Part shown: positions 44,251 to 56,094 of the stretch, one piece after another
Position numbering within the stretch: position 1 is the first letter of the stretch
Layout: each line of letters starts with the position of its first letter
Assembly: GCA_021841155.1 (NCBI GenBank)
Contig: JAKBVU010000002.1
Span: forward strand, 1 to 64,000
Reading direction: 5' to 3'
Length of the DNA stretch: 64,000 nucleotides
Source: a bacterium
Lineage (GTDB): Bacteria > Patescibacteriota > Saccharimonadia > Saccharimonadales > UBA4665
Notes under the pieces: generated by a model
Seen by the model: the letters and a program-made list of their open reading frames with translations, nothing else
The model's database searches: none
What the model was told of the DNA's origin: nothing
Program-made: the position numbers and the translations under genes

Positions 44251-46146
44251 TTAACTTAAAACCGCTTTAATCCTTCGAATACCAGCAGATGAACTTTCTT
44301 CTTTAATAATTTTAAATTTTTGCCCATTTTCAGCTAATAAATTAGTGTGAGCAACATGAGGACCCCCACAGATTTCTCGACTAAACGGCTCTGTTTGACC
44401 CTTTGGCGTCATACTATAAACTTTAACTATTGAATCATAACGATCATTAAAAGCACCTAAAGCTTTTAACTGGTTAAGAGCAATTCCAACTGGAACCTCT
44501 TGAAAACTAACTTCTAAATCAGCTTTAATTTGATCATTAACAATTTTTTCAATTTTTTTAATTTCTTCGATTGTTAATTTATCGGGGTGAGAAAAATCAA
44601 AACGTAATCTTTCATCTGTAATATTACTGCCATGTTGAATAACATGTTCACCTAAAACCATTCTTAAAGCCTGGTACATTAAATGAGTGGCTGTATGATA
44701 TTTTTTATGAATATCTTCGTGACCAGCCAAACCACCTTTAAAAGTACCTTTTGAAGCAGTACGAGAGCGATTTTTTTGATCTAACATTAAAACATCAAAG
44801 TCACTGCGCCAGTTTTGATCAACGTCAATATCTTGTTTAAAAGCTTCTTCAATGACTAATTCATAAGGGAAACCATAAGTATCATAGAGCTTAAAGACAT
44901 CTTTTCCTTCAATTTTTAGTTTAAGATTAATAATTTTATCAAATTCCCTTAAGCCTTTTCTAAGTGTTTGACGAAAAACTTTCTCTTCTTTGGTTAAAAC
45001 TTCTTCAATTTTTAATTGATTATCGATTAAATCAGGGTAATCCTGTTGATAAATGCCTTGAATAATACTAACTACTTGATTTAAGAAATTATTTTCAATC
45101 CCAAGGTCAAAACCATAACGAATAGCTCGACGAATCAAACGTCTCATGACATAACCTTGAGTTTTATTACTCGGTACAACACCGTCATTGGCTAAAAAAA
45201 CAGCCGCTTTCAAATGATCAGCTATAACTCGCATACTTTCTTGATGAGATGAATATTTTTTTTGCGACAAGACTTCTAGCTGATTAATAATTGGCCAAAA
45301 TAAATCAATCCGAAAAATATCATTAGTGTTAAGAGAAGCTGCGGTTAATCTTTCTAAACCACCTCCAAAATCAACGTTCTTTTTTGGTAATAACTTAAAG
45401 CCGTGTTCGGTTTTAAGATATTCCATAAAAACTGAATTACCTATTTCAACAAAACGACCACAATCACAGTTAGGATGACAATATTGTCCATAACTTAAAT
45501 CATGTTCTATAAAATCAAATTCATAGAAAACTTCACTATCTGGACCACCAGGTTCATTAACCGGCATTTCGTTAATACTTCCCGACCGGCACCACCAATT
45601 TTTAGTATGATCATAATAAAAAATTCGACCTTGTTTCATGCCGATTTTATAACCATTTTTTTCTGAACCAATTTCCACAATTTCGTGATCAATGTTTTTT
45701 GATTTAAACAATTTTTGCCAAATTTGAGCTGATTCTTGGTCACGTGGTATCTCATTATCTTCATCACCTATAAAACAAGTAACAAATAGTCGATTAGGAT
45801 CAAGACCAATTTTATCGACTAAAAAATTAAAATACCAACTTAATTGTTCTGATTTAAAATAATCGCCCAAAGACCAATTGCCTAACATCTCAAAAAATGT
45901 GGTATGACGACTATCACCAACTTCTTCTATGTCTTGAGCTCGTAAACAAGTTTGAATATCGACTAAACGACTACCTTCTGGATGAGTTTCACCTAAAAGG
46001 TAAGGCACTAATGGTTGCATACCAGAACTAACAAAAAGAGTTGTTGCATCATTATTGGGTGGTATTAGTGATGATCTTTGAATCATTTTATGTCGGTTAT
46101 TAATAAAATTTTCAAAATAAAGTCGTCTAATTTCTCTGGAAGTCAT
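44251..46146 (-). CDS. alaS: Alanyl-tRNA synthetase lacking the C-terminal domain
   Basis: 631 residues against about 875 in most bacteria. Catalytic domain intact (HTTFFEMLGNWSLGDYFKSE, FVEIGNSVFMEYLKTEHGF, LERLTAA), tRNA-recognition helices, and the editing domain with zinc ligands HTATH near 487 and CGGPH near 605. It ends at GIRRIKAVLS right after the editing domain, so the DHHA1/C-Ala oligomerisation domain is absent and no separate gene for it is visible. It likely works as a monomer with editing. 23 bp after mnmA. Confidence 0.95.
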   Translation of the reverse strand: MTSREIRRLYFENFINNRHKMIQRSSLIPPNNDATTLFVSSGMQPLVPYLLGETHPEGSRLVDIQTCLRAQDIEEVGDSRHTTFFEMLGNWSLGDYFKSEQLSWYFNFLVDKIGLDPNRLFVTCFIGDEDNEIPRDQESAQIWQKLFKSKNIDHEIVEIGSEKNGYKIGMKQGRIFYYDHTKNWWCRSGSINEMPVNEPGGPDSEVFYEFDFIEHDLSYGQYCHPNCDCGRFVEIGNSVFMEYLKTEHGFKLLPKKNVDFGGGLERLTAASLNTNDIFRIDLFWPIINQLEVLSQKKYSSHQESMRVIADHLKAAVFLANDGVVPSNKTQGYVMRRLIRRAIRYGFDLGIENNFLNQVVSIIQGIYQQDYPDLIDNQLKIEEVLTKEEKVFRQTLRKGLREFDKIINLKLKIEGKDVFKLYDTYGFPYELVIEEAFKQDIDVDQNWRSDFDVLMLDQKNRSRTASKGTFKGGLAGHEDIHKKYHTATHLMYQALRMVLGEHVIQHGSNITDERLRFDFSHPDKLTIEEIKKIEKIVNDQIKADLEVSFQEVPVGIALNQLKALGAFNDRYDSIVKVYSMTPKGQTEPFSREICGGPHVAHTNLLAENGQKFKIIKEESSSAGIRRIKAVLS

Positions 46147-46169
46147 ATCTTAAATTTTAACATTTTTTA

Positions 46170-47249
46170 TTATAAAAGCCGACTAATAATTCCACCGCCA
46201 AGAACGATTTGATCTTGATAAAAAACCACTGATTGACCAGGTGTAGGTGCTTTAACCGCTTCAACCAATTCTAAAGACCATTGATCCTGATTAATTTGGC
46301 TCAAATTCTTAACTGCCACATTTGAAGCTCGATATCTTGGTTTAGCCATAACATTATCCTGAACAGATATTCGCTTAATTTGATCTGTTAAAAAATAAAC
46401 CTGAGACAAACTCAAATTATCTGACCATAAATTATTAAAATTTAAATCACGGGTGACATAAACAATATTCTTTTTAATGTCTTTATCAAAAACATAATAA
46501 GGTAATCCACCACCCAAATTCAAACCATGTCTTTGACCAATTGTATAAAAAATTACTCCGTCGTGTTGACCAACAATTTGTTGATTATTATCGATAACTA
46601 GGCCTGGTTTTTGAGGACCCAATTGATTTAATAAAAAATCTTTTATTGGTACTTTACCAATAAAACATATTCCCTGAGAATCTTTTTTATTGGCTGTAAA
46701 AATATGACGTTTTTTAGCTTCTAATCTAACTTTAGATTTAAGCATAGAACCGATTGGCATTAAACTGTGCTCCAAGGCCTCATAACTCATTCTATAGAGA
46801 AAATAAGTTTGATCTTTATTTTGATCAACTGCAGTTGTTAAATAAAATCGATGGTTATTATTTTTAATTTGAGCATAATGACCGGTAGCAATATAGTCTG
46901 CACCATCTTTTAATGCTAAATCAAGAAATACTTTAAATTTAATTTCCTGATTACACATAATATCTGGATTAGGAGTTATACCTTGTTGATAACTTTCTAA
47001 TAAATAATCGACTACCAAATCTTTGTATTGCGTTTGAAAATCATAAACTTTAAATGGTATACCAAGATCAACTGCCACTCTTTTAGCATCATTAAAATCA
47101 TCTTGCCAAGGACAATAATAACCTGCCACGTCACTGGTCCAATTTTTCATATAAACACCAGTTACATTGTAACCTTGTTCTTGTAACAAAGCGGCTGTCA
47201 AAGAACTATCAACTCCTCCACTCATACCGACAAAGACTTTTTTAGACAT
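46170..47249 (-). CDS. mnmA: tRNA 2-thiouridylase MnmA
   Basis: Thiolates U34 of tRNA-Lys/Glu/Gln using sulfur relayed from a cysteine desulfurase. 359 residues. PP-loop GMSGGVDSSLTAALL, first catalytic Cys in PNPDIMCNQEIKF, second in SQGICFIGKV. IscS is encoded at 59.6 kb in the same window. Confidence 0.96.
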   Translation of the reverse strand: MSKKVFVGMSGGVDSSLTAALLQEQGYNVTGVYMKNWTSDVAGYYCPWQDDFNDAKRVAVDLGIPFKVYDFQTQYKDLVVDYLLESYQQGITPNPDIMCNQEIKFKVFLDLALKDGADYIATGHYAQIKNNNHRFYLTTAVDQNKDQTYFLYRMSYEALEHSLMPIGSMLKSKVRLEAKKRHIFTANKKDSQGICFIGKVPIKDFLLNQLGPQKPGLVIDNNQQIVGQHDGVIFYTIGQRHGLNLGGGLPYYVFDKDIKKNIVYVTRDLNFNNLWSDNLSLSQVYFLTDQIKRISVQDNVMAKPRYRASNVAVKNLSQINQDQWSLELVEAVKAPTPGQSVVFYQDQIVLGGGIISRLL

Positions 47250-47262
47250 TATTTAATTGTAG

Positions 47263-48180
47263 CTAATTTTTATTATTTTGTAACTCTTCTCGCTGTTTTT
47301 CAAGTTGACGCCTTAAAACATACATTTGATGTCGACCACCAATCCAAAACGTAATAAAAATTAACGGTACTAAAATAATAATTGGCCACCAAATGATTTG
47401 TGGTTTTTGATTTGAAACTAATTGACTTTGATTAGTCGATTTTTTTTGATTTAAATTAATAACAGCTCCGTTAACTACAGCTACAACTTCCAAAAAAGCT
47501 TGAGTATGATTAGAGTCGGTAGCTCTAACAACAACATTATAAATTCCTGCTTTTGAATAAACATGATTAACGCTGAACTGCCCGGCAAACTTTTCTGACA
47601 ATAATTCGGCTGGAGAACCATCACCCCAATCAATACTGACAGCATAGGGTCCGACACCACCATTAAGATTAAATGGCCAAGTTAAAGTTGAACCAGGGTT
47701 AGAACCTCTTTCAGCATCATTACTAGTTAAACTAACTACTGAACCAAATTTAGCTAGTTGAATATTATTATAATTAACAATCACACTATTGGAATCTGGA
47801 CCAGATTCATCTAAATTATTATAATCTATAGCGACTAAATCGTTTTGTCCGGAAAATAAATCAACTGGTATGTTATAACTACCATTTTGGCAATTAATAG
47901 CACCAATAAAAACATTATTTGAAAAAATTTTAATTAATAAATTATTTGGACATAATCCATTGACATTAACTGGCATGTTAGTAAAACTAGTTCCAGTAAC
48001 AGGAGTAGCTATTGTTGCTCCTTGTGAAGGTGGAGGACTAGGAATCGTTCCTTGTAGACCAATTGATCCATTTGATGTTTGATGAGCCGGTATAGTTAAA
48101 GCCCTAACTTGATATAAAGACAAAAAAACAAATCCTAATATTAAAACAAAAAAAATTAAACTAATTTTAAAATTTAACAT
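47263..48180 (-). CDS. Membrane-anchored PKD-domain surface protein
   Basis: 305 residues: signal peptide, a first beta domain (VNGLCPNNLLIKIFSN to NIPVDLFSGQNDLVAIDYNN), a PKD domain (GGVGPYAVSIDWGDGSPAELL, VNHVYSKAGIYNVVVRATDS), then one membrane segment (about 263-283) and a short coiled tail (RRQLEKQREELQNNKN) in the cytoplasm. Last gene of the surface-protein locus, before mnmA. TATACT at 48193-48188 lies 7 nt before ATG. Confidence 0.8.
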   Translation of the reverse strand: MLNFKISLIFFVLILGFVFLSLYQVRALTIPAHQTSNGSIGLQGTIPSPPPSQGATIATPVTGTSFTNMPVNVNGLCPNNLLIKIFSNNVFIGAINCQNGSYNIPVDLFSGQNDLVAIDYNNLDESGPDSNSVIVNYNNIQLAKFGSVVSLTSNDAERGSNPGSTLTWPFNLNGGVGPYAVSIDWGDGSPAELLSEKFAGQFSVNHVYSKAGIYNVVVRATDSNHTQAFLEVVAVVNGAVINLNQKKSTNQSQLVSNQKPQIIWWPIIILVPLIFITFWIGGRHQMYVLRRQLEKQREELQNNKN

Positions 48181-48187
48181 TGTATTA

Positions 48188-48193
48188 AGTATA
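48188..48193 (-). promoter_or_regulatory. -10 box (TATACT) of the PKD protein gene
   Basis: TATACT, then 7 nt, ATG 48180; leaderless start inferred. Confidence 0.5.
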
Positions 48194-48220
48194 AACGAAA
48201 TAAAAATTTAAAACTATGAA

Positions 48221-49228
48221 CTATTGACGCCTAGACTGTCTAATCACTCGTTCTTTATATGCGTTTAATATTTTCGGAAAACCAAATATAAAAAATAGAA
48301 CCAGGATAATAAAGATAATAATTATCATGATTAAAGTTAACGGAATAACATAAAAAGTTGTTGAAGCCGATAAAGTTTGGCCAGAAGAACCATAACCAAA
48401 ATTACCTTCAACTGTATAAATACCAAATGAACTTACTTTTTTTAAAGGAATAAAAAATCTTCGGATACTATTAGGTAAAACATTGCCGGGAGGAGTGACA
48501 TTATTAACATTATAAACTGATATAATTTTATTAGAACTAGTTTTTAAAAGTACTTTTCCGAATGGAGCAACTTGAATATTACCTTCATTCTGAAATCTAA
48601 CCACAGCATTAATATGCTGATTCGATGTAAAAAAATTACTTGGTGTACCATTACTAACATCAAAACTAGCAATCGATAATTGTTGTTTGATTTTTCCAGG
48701 AACAGTTAATAGAATAATAGATCCAACTGATCCAGATAAACTAACAGTAGTATTTTTACCACCTATGCTAGCTGGGCCAAATCTAACTACTCCATAATAA
48801 CCACCACCTGGAGTATTGCTTGGAATTTTTAAAGTAATTGGTATTTCTTTTTGCTGACCTGCTTGTAAGGTAAAGTTAGGAATTGGTACAGCAAATTTTT
48901 TTAATCCATGTTTTTCATGAATATTTTTACCAATTAAAATTGATGGTTGACCTGTTTCATTAGAATTAGCTACAAAGTCATTCACTACACCTGATAAGGT
49001 TTCAGGCACTGAAGTAATATTGGTCACATACATATCAATAACTTGAGATTGACCAGCTTTAATAGTCACATCACTTCTTAAAGGAGAAACCTGAACACCA
49101 TCAGCCGAAGAAGCTGCACTAGATATAGTAAAATTTGCCAAACTAAAACCACTAATTAAAAAAATTGCCAATAATAAAATTAGCCAATTAAAATATTGTT
49201 TGATCTTTAAAGTTGTTATCCTTATCAC
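48221..49228 (-). CDS. DUF916-like surface protein with C-terminal membrane anchor and basic tail
   Basis: From GTG 49228 the product is 335 residues. Signal peptide (MIRITTLKIKQYFNW), a first beta-sandwich with the pattern IKAGQSQVIDMYVTNITSVP, VNDFVANSNETGQPS, PNFTLQAGQQKEIPITLKIP, GGYYGVVRF, a second one (NEGNIQVAPFGKVLLK, GIYTVEGNFGYGSS), then a membrane segment and an Arg-rich tail (KERVIRQSRRQ). This is the DUF916-DUF3324-TM-basic-tail plan of the WxL (csc) locus membrane partner in Firmicutes. GTG 49228 is preferred to ATG 49288, which lies inside the upstream gene; a GATAAT box sits 7 nt before it. Confidence 0.75.
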   Translation of the reverse strand: MIRITTLKIKQYFNWLILLLAIFLISGFSLANFTISSAASSADGVQVSPLRSDVTIKAGQSQVIDMYVTNITSVPETLSGVVNDFVANSNETGQPSILIGKNIHEKHGLKKFAVPIPNFTLQAGQQKEIPITLKIPSNTPGGGYYGVVRFGPASIGGKNTTVSLSGSVGSIILLTVPGKIKQQLSIASFDVSNGTPSNFFTSNQHINAVVRFQNEGNIQVAPFGKVLLKTSSNKIISVYNVNNVTPPGNVLPNSIRRFFIPLKKVSSFGIYTVEGNFGYGSSGQTLSASTTFYVIPLTLIMIIIIFIILVLFFIFGFPKILNAYKERVIRQSRRQ

Positions 49229-49269
49229 AATTATTATTATCTTAACAAAAGATAGATAATTTACAAAAT

Positions 49270-50343
49270 TTAAAAATTCGCTATGCAAACATAATTAACG
49301 GTTGTGACATAGACACCAGGTGCCTGATTTTGAGCCACATTGACTAAATAACTAACTGTATATAATCGATAATTTTCAGGCTGATTAGATCCAGCAATAT
49401 TAGAATCATTTTGAAAAGCATAAAAATTTGGTTCATCATAATTTAAAAAGGGTTGACCATGTCCTGGACCAGTTGGATTTTGACCGACAGTCGGTGAAAT
49501 GTTAGCCACTAAATTTAAGCCAAACTGTGAAACTCCTGGTCTAGATACACTAGCTGGATATAAATTCGGAATTTGATTAATACCTGAAGTTAGTCCTTGA
49601 CCATAAGTTGAAATAGTATAACCATTTTGACCATTAGTCCCAACCAGTAATTGAGAAGTAGCTGTTACTGAGGTTTGAGGTGAAAAAGTACCAAAATTAA
49701 TATTATGTCCTGAACTATCCTGACAATTTAAATGACTAATTTGAACTGCACTACAAAAATATATAAAGGGTGGAACTTCAGCATTAACAGCTAATTGATT
49801 ATTTAAAGCATAGGCTAAACCACCATGATTAATGACAGTAGTAGTAGACGGTGTCGAACTTGAAAAAGTTTCAATCCTGACATATTCCGTACCTTCAGCT
49901 GAAGCGTTAGTAATATTATTAAACGTATAACTAACAGGTCCTGGTGAAGTTGAACTAGGACTACGACTCATAACGATTAAATTTTGAGAGGTGGCCGGCA
50001 ATAAACTAAAGTTTGTTTGTCCAGTTTGAGCAACTAAACTTGCAGTTGACACATTAATACCCGTTGGAACTGTACACACATCGTTAAATAATGGTGAGTT
50101 TGAGCAAAATTGAAATTCAATTGAACCGACATTACTTGAAGACGTTAAATTAAAACCAATTTGAAATGTCACGTTGGTAGCTGAAGTTTGACTAGAAGAT
50201 AGTTTAATATATCGATCATTAATCTTAGCACCATAAACCGTTGCAAAACCTAAGTTATAAATCATGACACTAATAAAGACAGTCAAAACATAAAATATCA
50301 ATAAAAAAAGTGACTGTTTATGAAATAAACTAGTTAAATTCAT
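49270..50343 (-). CDS. Secreted beta-protein, paralog 1 of the surface locus
   Basis: 357 residues with signal peptide (about 1-35). The C-terminal half is shared with the next two genes: NINFGTFSPQTSVTATSQLL, GYTISTYGQG, SVSRPGVSQFGLNLVANISP, and the ending LYTVSYLVNVAQNQAPGVYV. The N-terminal half has two disulfide-capable Cys and matches paralog 2 (EFQFCSNSPLFNDVCTVPTG). Probably assembles at the cell surface. Starts 23 bp after the stop of paralog 2. Confidence 0.75.
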   Translation of the reverse strand: MNLTSLFHKQSLFLLIFYVLTVFISVMIYNLGFATVYGAKINDRYIKLSSSQTSATNVTFQIGFNLTSSSNVGSIEFQFCSNSPLFNDVCTVPTGINVSTASLVAQTGQTNFSLLPATSQNLIVMSRSPSSTSPGPVSYTFNNITNASAEGTEYVRIETFSSSTPSTTTVINHGGLAYALNNQLAVNAEVPPFIYFCSAVQISHLNCQDSSGHNINFGTFSPQTSVTATSQLLVGTNGQNGYTISTYGQGLTSGINQIPNLYPASVSRPGVSQFGLNLVANISPTVGQNPTGPGHGQPFLNYDEPNFYAFQNDSNIAGSNQPENYRLYTVSYLVNVAQNQAPGVYVTTVNYVCIANF

Positions 50344-50366
50344 TCATAATTGCCTAAATACCTACT

Positions 50367-51656
50367 TTAAAAAGTACCAGTAGCAATTAAATCCATATTA
50401 GCCGTATAAATACCAGCTGGCGTAGTTAAAGAAGCGGTAGCTGCAAAAGTATATGCACTGTCAACTCGATAAAGAGGTGAAGATGTTGAAGCCACAGTAT
50501 CACCATAAGTTGAATCAACATTAGTCGCATTCATACCATAATAAACATCGCTAGGAGTAGTCGCACCCTGTAAAGGAGTAGTATCGCTAGTTGACGAACC
50601 ACCCGTAAAAGTATAATTACTTGAACTGTAATACGTCGAAGCTGGGGTTAAAGATCCAACACCATTAACATCATCAACACTTGGACCAGTCGCCATACCA
50701 AAATCAGCTGTACCGGCTACAATAGCTGCCGCAGTTGAACCAATTGCAGGGATAGCACAAGTCGTACCACCATTAGCGCTTAAACCACCACAGCCAGTAC
50801 TATTACGCATAGATATAACAGCACCACTAGTGGCGTTAGTTGATAATTGAGAATAAACCGTTCCACTATCTACTTGAGTTTGGTCTAAGATCGGTGTTGG
50901 GCTACCATGACCAAGAGTAAGAGCCGGTGAAACGTTGGCATTAGGATCAGAACAATCATGTGTAGTTGTCCAACTACTGGGAGCATCACCCGAAACACAG
51001 AAACTTATTGTTTCTTGAACACGAGCCGTAATTGATATAATATTGTTGGTTGATAAAGCAATACCACCATAATCTAAGTAATCACCTGGTGAAGTAGCAC
51101 TAGAATAAGTACCATAAGTAGTGTTAGCAAAAGTATAGATACGAGCATAAAAAGCACCTAAAGTTGACGGATTGGTTACACCTGCGATAGTAAAGCTTTG
51201 AGCACCAGCTGCCGCGGCAGTAGCATCATAGGCCGCAAACTGTGAAGCACTTCCCATGGTTGCACCAGCACTATTAGTTCCACCCACAGTCCAACCACTC
51301 GATCCAATACCACCAGTCACCGTAGAAGAAACCGTAACACCTGTAACACTAAAACCGGTTGGTGCTGTACAAGTATCAGCAATAATTGGACTATTAGAAC
51401 AAAAATCAATCACAACACTTTCAGCCGCTTGAGTAGTTGTAAAACCAACTTTATAAGAAACATTCGTACCACTACCAACACCAGTTGAAATTGTACCAGC
51501 TGAAACACCAGAATCACTCATAGTAATGCTTCTACTAGCCATCTGAGCCGCTAAAACCGGTTGACTACCTAGAAGTGGCGTTAATAATGCTAAGATAAAA
51601 GCAATTACAAAAGAAGTATAAAAAAATTTCTTAATTCTTTTTATACTAGCTAACAT
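50367..51656 (-). CDS. Secreted beta-protein, paralog 2 (likely most expressed)
   Basis: 429 residues with signal peptide ending near AQMASRS. Its N-terminal half matches paralog 1 (VIDFCSNSPIIADTCTAPTG) and its ending YTFAATASLTTPAGIYTANM matches both others. Very rich in Ala, Thr, Ser and Gly. It has the best ribosome binding site of the locus (AGGAG, 5 nt before ATG) and a somewhat different base composition, as expected for an abundant surface protein. S-layer-like or pilus-like function is speculation. Confidence 0.75.
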   Translation of the reverse strand: MLASIKRIKKFFYTSFVIAFILALLTPLLGSQPVLAAQMASRSITMSDSGVSAGTISTGVGSGTNVSYKVGFTTTQAAESVVIDFCSNSPIIADTCTAPTGFSVTGVTVSSTVTGGIGSSGWTVGGTNSAGATMGSASQFAAYDATAAAAGAQSFTIAGVTNPSTLGAFYARIYTFANTTYGTYSSATSPGDYLDYGGIALSTNNIISITARVQETISFCVSGDAPSSWTTTHDCSDPNANVSPALTLGHGSPTPILDQTQVDSGTVYSQLSTNATSGAVISMRNSTGCGGLSANGGTTCAIPAIGSTAAAIVAGTADFGMATGPSVDDVNGVGSLTPASTYYSSSNYTFTGGSSTSDTTPLQGATTPSDVYYGMNATNVDSTYGDTVASTSSPLYRVDSAYTFAATASLTTPAGIYTANMDLIATGTF

Positions 51657-51743
51657 CTTTTCTCCTATATTTTTGATTTTTATTTTTTAATACTTATATC
51701 AAAGTATCATTTTTTTTATAAAAAATAAAGAACTTATCCACAA

Positions 51744-52487
51744 CTAATAAGTCGAGGTAGCTATTAAATCATCATTAAATGTATAGACACCTCCTGGTGT
51801 AGTGTGTGAAATATTAAAAATATAAGAAATAGTATAGAGTGTTTGACCACTACTTTGATCAGAGTATGCAATCGTTGAGTTGGGTTGATACATAAAAAGA
51901 TTAGGCGAATCATAATTACTAGAAACTTGACCATAACTAAAAGCACTACTTGGCAATTGACTAGGATTAGCCCCAAAACTAATTGGTGATGTATTAGCCA
52001 CTAAGTTCATACCGAATTGCTCTAAACCGGGTTGAGCAGTAGTTGGTGAAGTCAATGGTGTTAAAATAGCTGAGTTGTTAGACGGTGGCGGAGAAACTGT
52101 TTCAACTTGATATCCACTAGCTAAATAACTTGAAACACTGAACTGAGCCGTAGCCGTAGCTGTTGATTTAGTACTTAAAGTACCTAGATTAACACTTGTA
52201 TTATTAACATCGATAGAAATAAACGGTGAGCGATTAGTATTAAAACCTGCTTGAGCTTGATAATTAGAGCTTTTAGTATTACCAACGGCTATTTCTCCAA
52301 TAGAAGTTTTTGCGCAATAACTAGCCGAACATTGATTTAGATTACCACCAGCTCCAAAAAAAACATTATGTATTTGATAATTACTAGATGAAGCTGATTC
52401 AGCTTGAACTAAATTTGGTATCAAAAAAAATAATAGAGCAATAATTAAACAACTCAAAAAAACAAAAAAATTATTTTTTATAAACAT
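51744..52487 (-). CDS. Secreted beta-protein, paralog 3
   Basis: 247 residues with signal peptide (about 1-29). An N-terminal segment (SASSSNYQIHNVFFGAGG, CAKTSIGEIAVGNTKSSNYQ) resembles a family of bacterial surface proteins annotated with this repeat. The C-terminal half is the shared module: VNLGTLSTKSTATATAQFSV, AQPGLEQFGMNLVANTSP and the ending GGVYTFNDDLIATSTY. Lacks the CSNSP half. Divergent from the next gene, with TATAAT boxes between them. Confidence 0.75.
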   Translation of the reverse strand: MFIKNNFFVFLSCLIIALLFFLIPNLVQAESASSSNYQIHNVFFGAGGNLNQCSASYCAKTSIGEIAVGNTKSSNYQAQAGFNTNRSPFISIDVNNTSVNLGTLSTKSTATATAQFSVSSYLASGYQVETVSPPPSNNSAILTPLTSPTTAQPGLEQFGMNLVANTSPISFGANPSQLPSSAFSYGQVSSNYDSPNLFMYQPNSTIAYSDQSSGQTLYTISYIFNISHTTPGGVYTFNDDLIATSTY

Positions 52488-52555
52488 AATCAGAATACTT
52501 ATCTTTAATTCTCTTTTCTTGTATTATAGATATTATAAAACTAAATTAAAAAATA

Positions 52556-53586
52556 ATGCCAGATAATGAAACAAAACCAGAAGAAATCGATTTAGAATCC
52601 AATAGTTCAAGTCTTGAAGATAATGTTATCGATGCTACGGGCGGTAATGGTTTAGAAAGTTCAAGTCTTGAAAATAACACCAACCAAAACTCTGAAACCA
52701 ATGATCAATCAAAAACTTCTTCAACGTTAAATTCCCAAAATAAACTAAAATTAAAAGACAAATTAGCCAAATTTAATATTTACCTAATATTATTCGGGTT
52801 AATAGTCGTTTTAACTATTGTGGTAGTTGTAATTACATATTTACAAAGCCAGACTCCTATCAACAATTCAACCAGTCTAAAAAATCAAAATCTAACTCAA
52901 AATAGTCTCAACCAATTGGCTGCTAATGATTCAACTATTGGAGCTCCTAAGCAAAACTTAAATGTTGAGGCTAACGCTGTTTTTGCTGGTCGAGTTTTAA
53001 TCAGTAATGGTCTTCAAGTAGCCGGAGGTGAACAAATTAACGGTGGACTTGGTTTAACGAGCTTAACTGTTAAAGGCACTGGTAATTTTCAACAATTAAA
53101 TAATAGTGGTAATTTATCAGTAACTGGCAATACATCTTTACAAGGTTCAACAACTATTTCAGCTAGCTTACAAGTTAATGGTAACGCTAATTTTAACGGT
53201 AATGTTTCTTCTCCTCAAATAACCACCAATTCTTTACAACTAAGTGGCAATCTTAATCTCTCACATCATATCAATGTTATTGGACCTTCACCGAGTTCCA
53301 CTACTCTTAATGCTATTGGTGCTGGTGGTACGACTACAGTCAACGGTACTGATACAGCTGGTAATATTAATATTAATACAGGCACAAATCCAAGTGCGGG
53401 TTGCTTAATTACAGTGAATTTTAATCTGCCCTACAGTTCTACACCGTATATTGTTGTCTCGCCAATTGGATTAGCGAGTGGTTCAATTCATTACTACTTG
53501 GAACGTAATCAGACATCTTTTAATATCTGTTCCGGTTCAACACCACCTAGTCAAGCAAATATTAGTTTTGATTATTTTATTGTCGG

Positions 53587-53590
<4 letters not shown>
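52556..53590 (+). CDS. Membrane-anchored surface protein with beta-helix-like repeats
   Basis: 344 residues: acidic cytoplasmic N-terminus (~70 residues), one membrane segment (about 77-98), then extracellular repeats such as GRVLISNGLQVAGGEQINGG, LTVKGTGNFQQLNNSGNLSV, TGNTSLQGSTTISASLQVNG, NANFNGNVSSPQI that suggest a beta-helix stalk like phage tail-fibre stems. The C-terminal globular domain (ITVNFNLPYSSTPYIVVSPI) may be a tip. Opposite strand to the surface locus, convergent with atpC (4-bp overlap). Confidence 0.7.
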
Positions 53591-56077
<2,487 letters not shown>

Positions 56078-56094
<17 letters not shown>

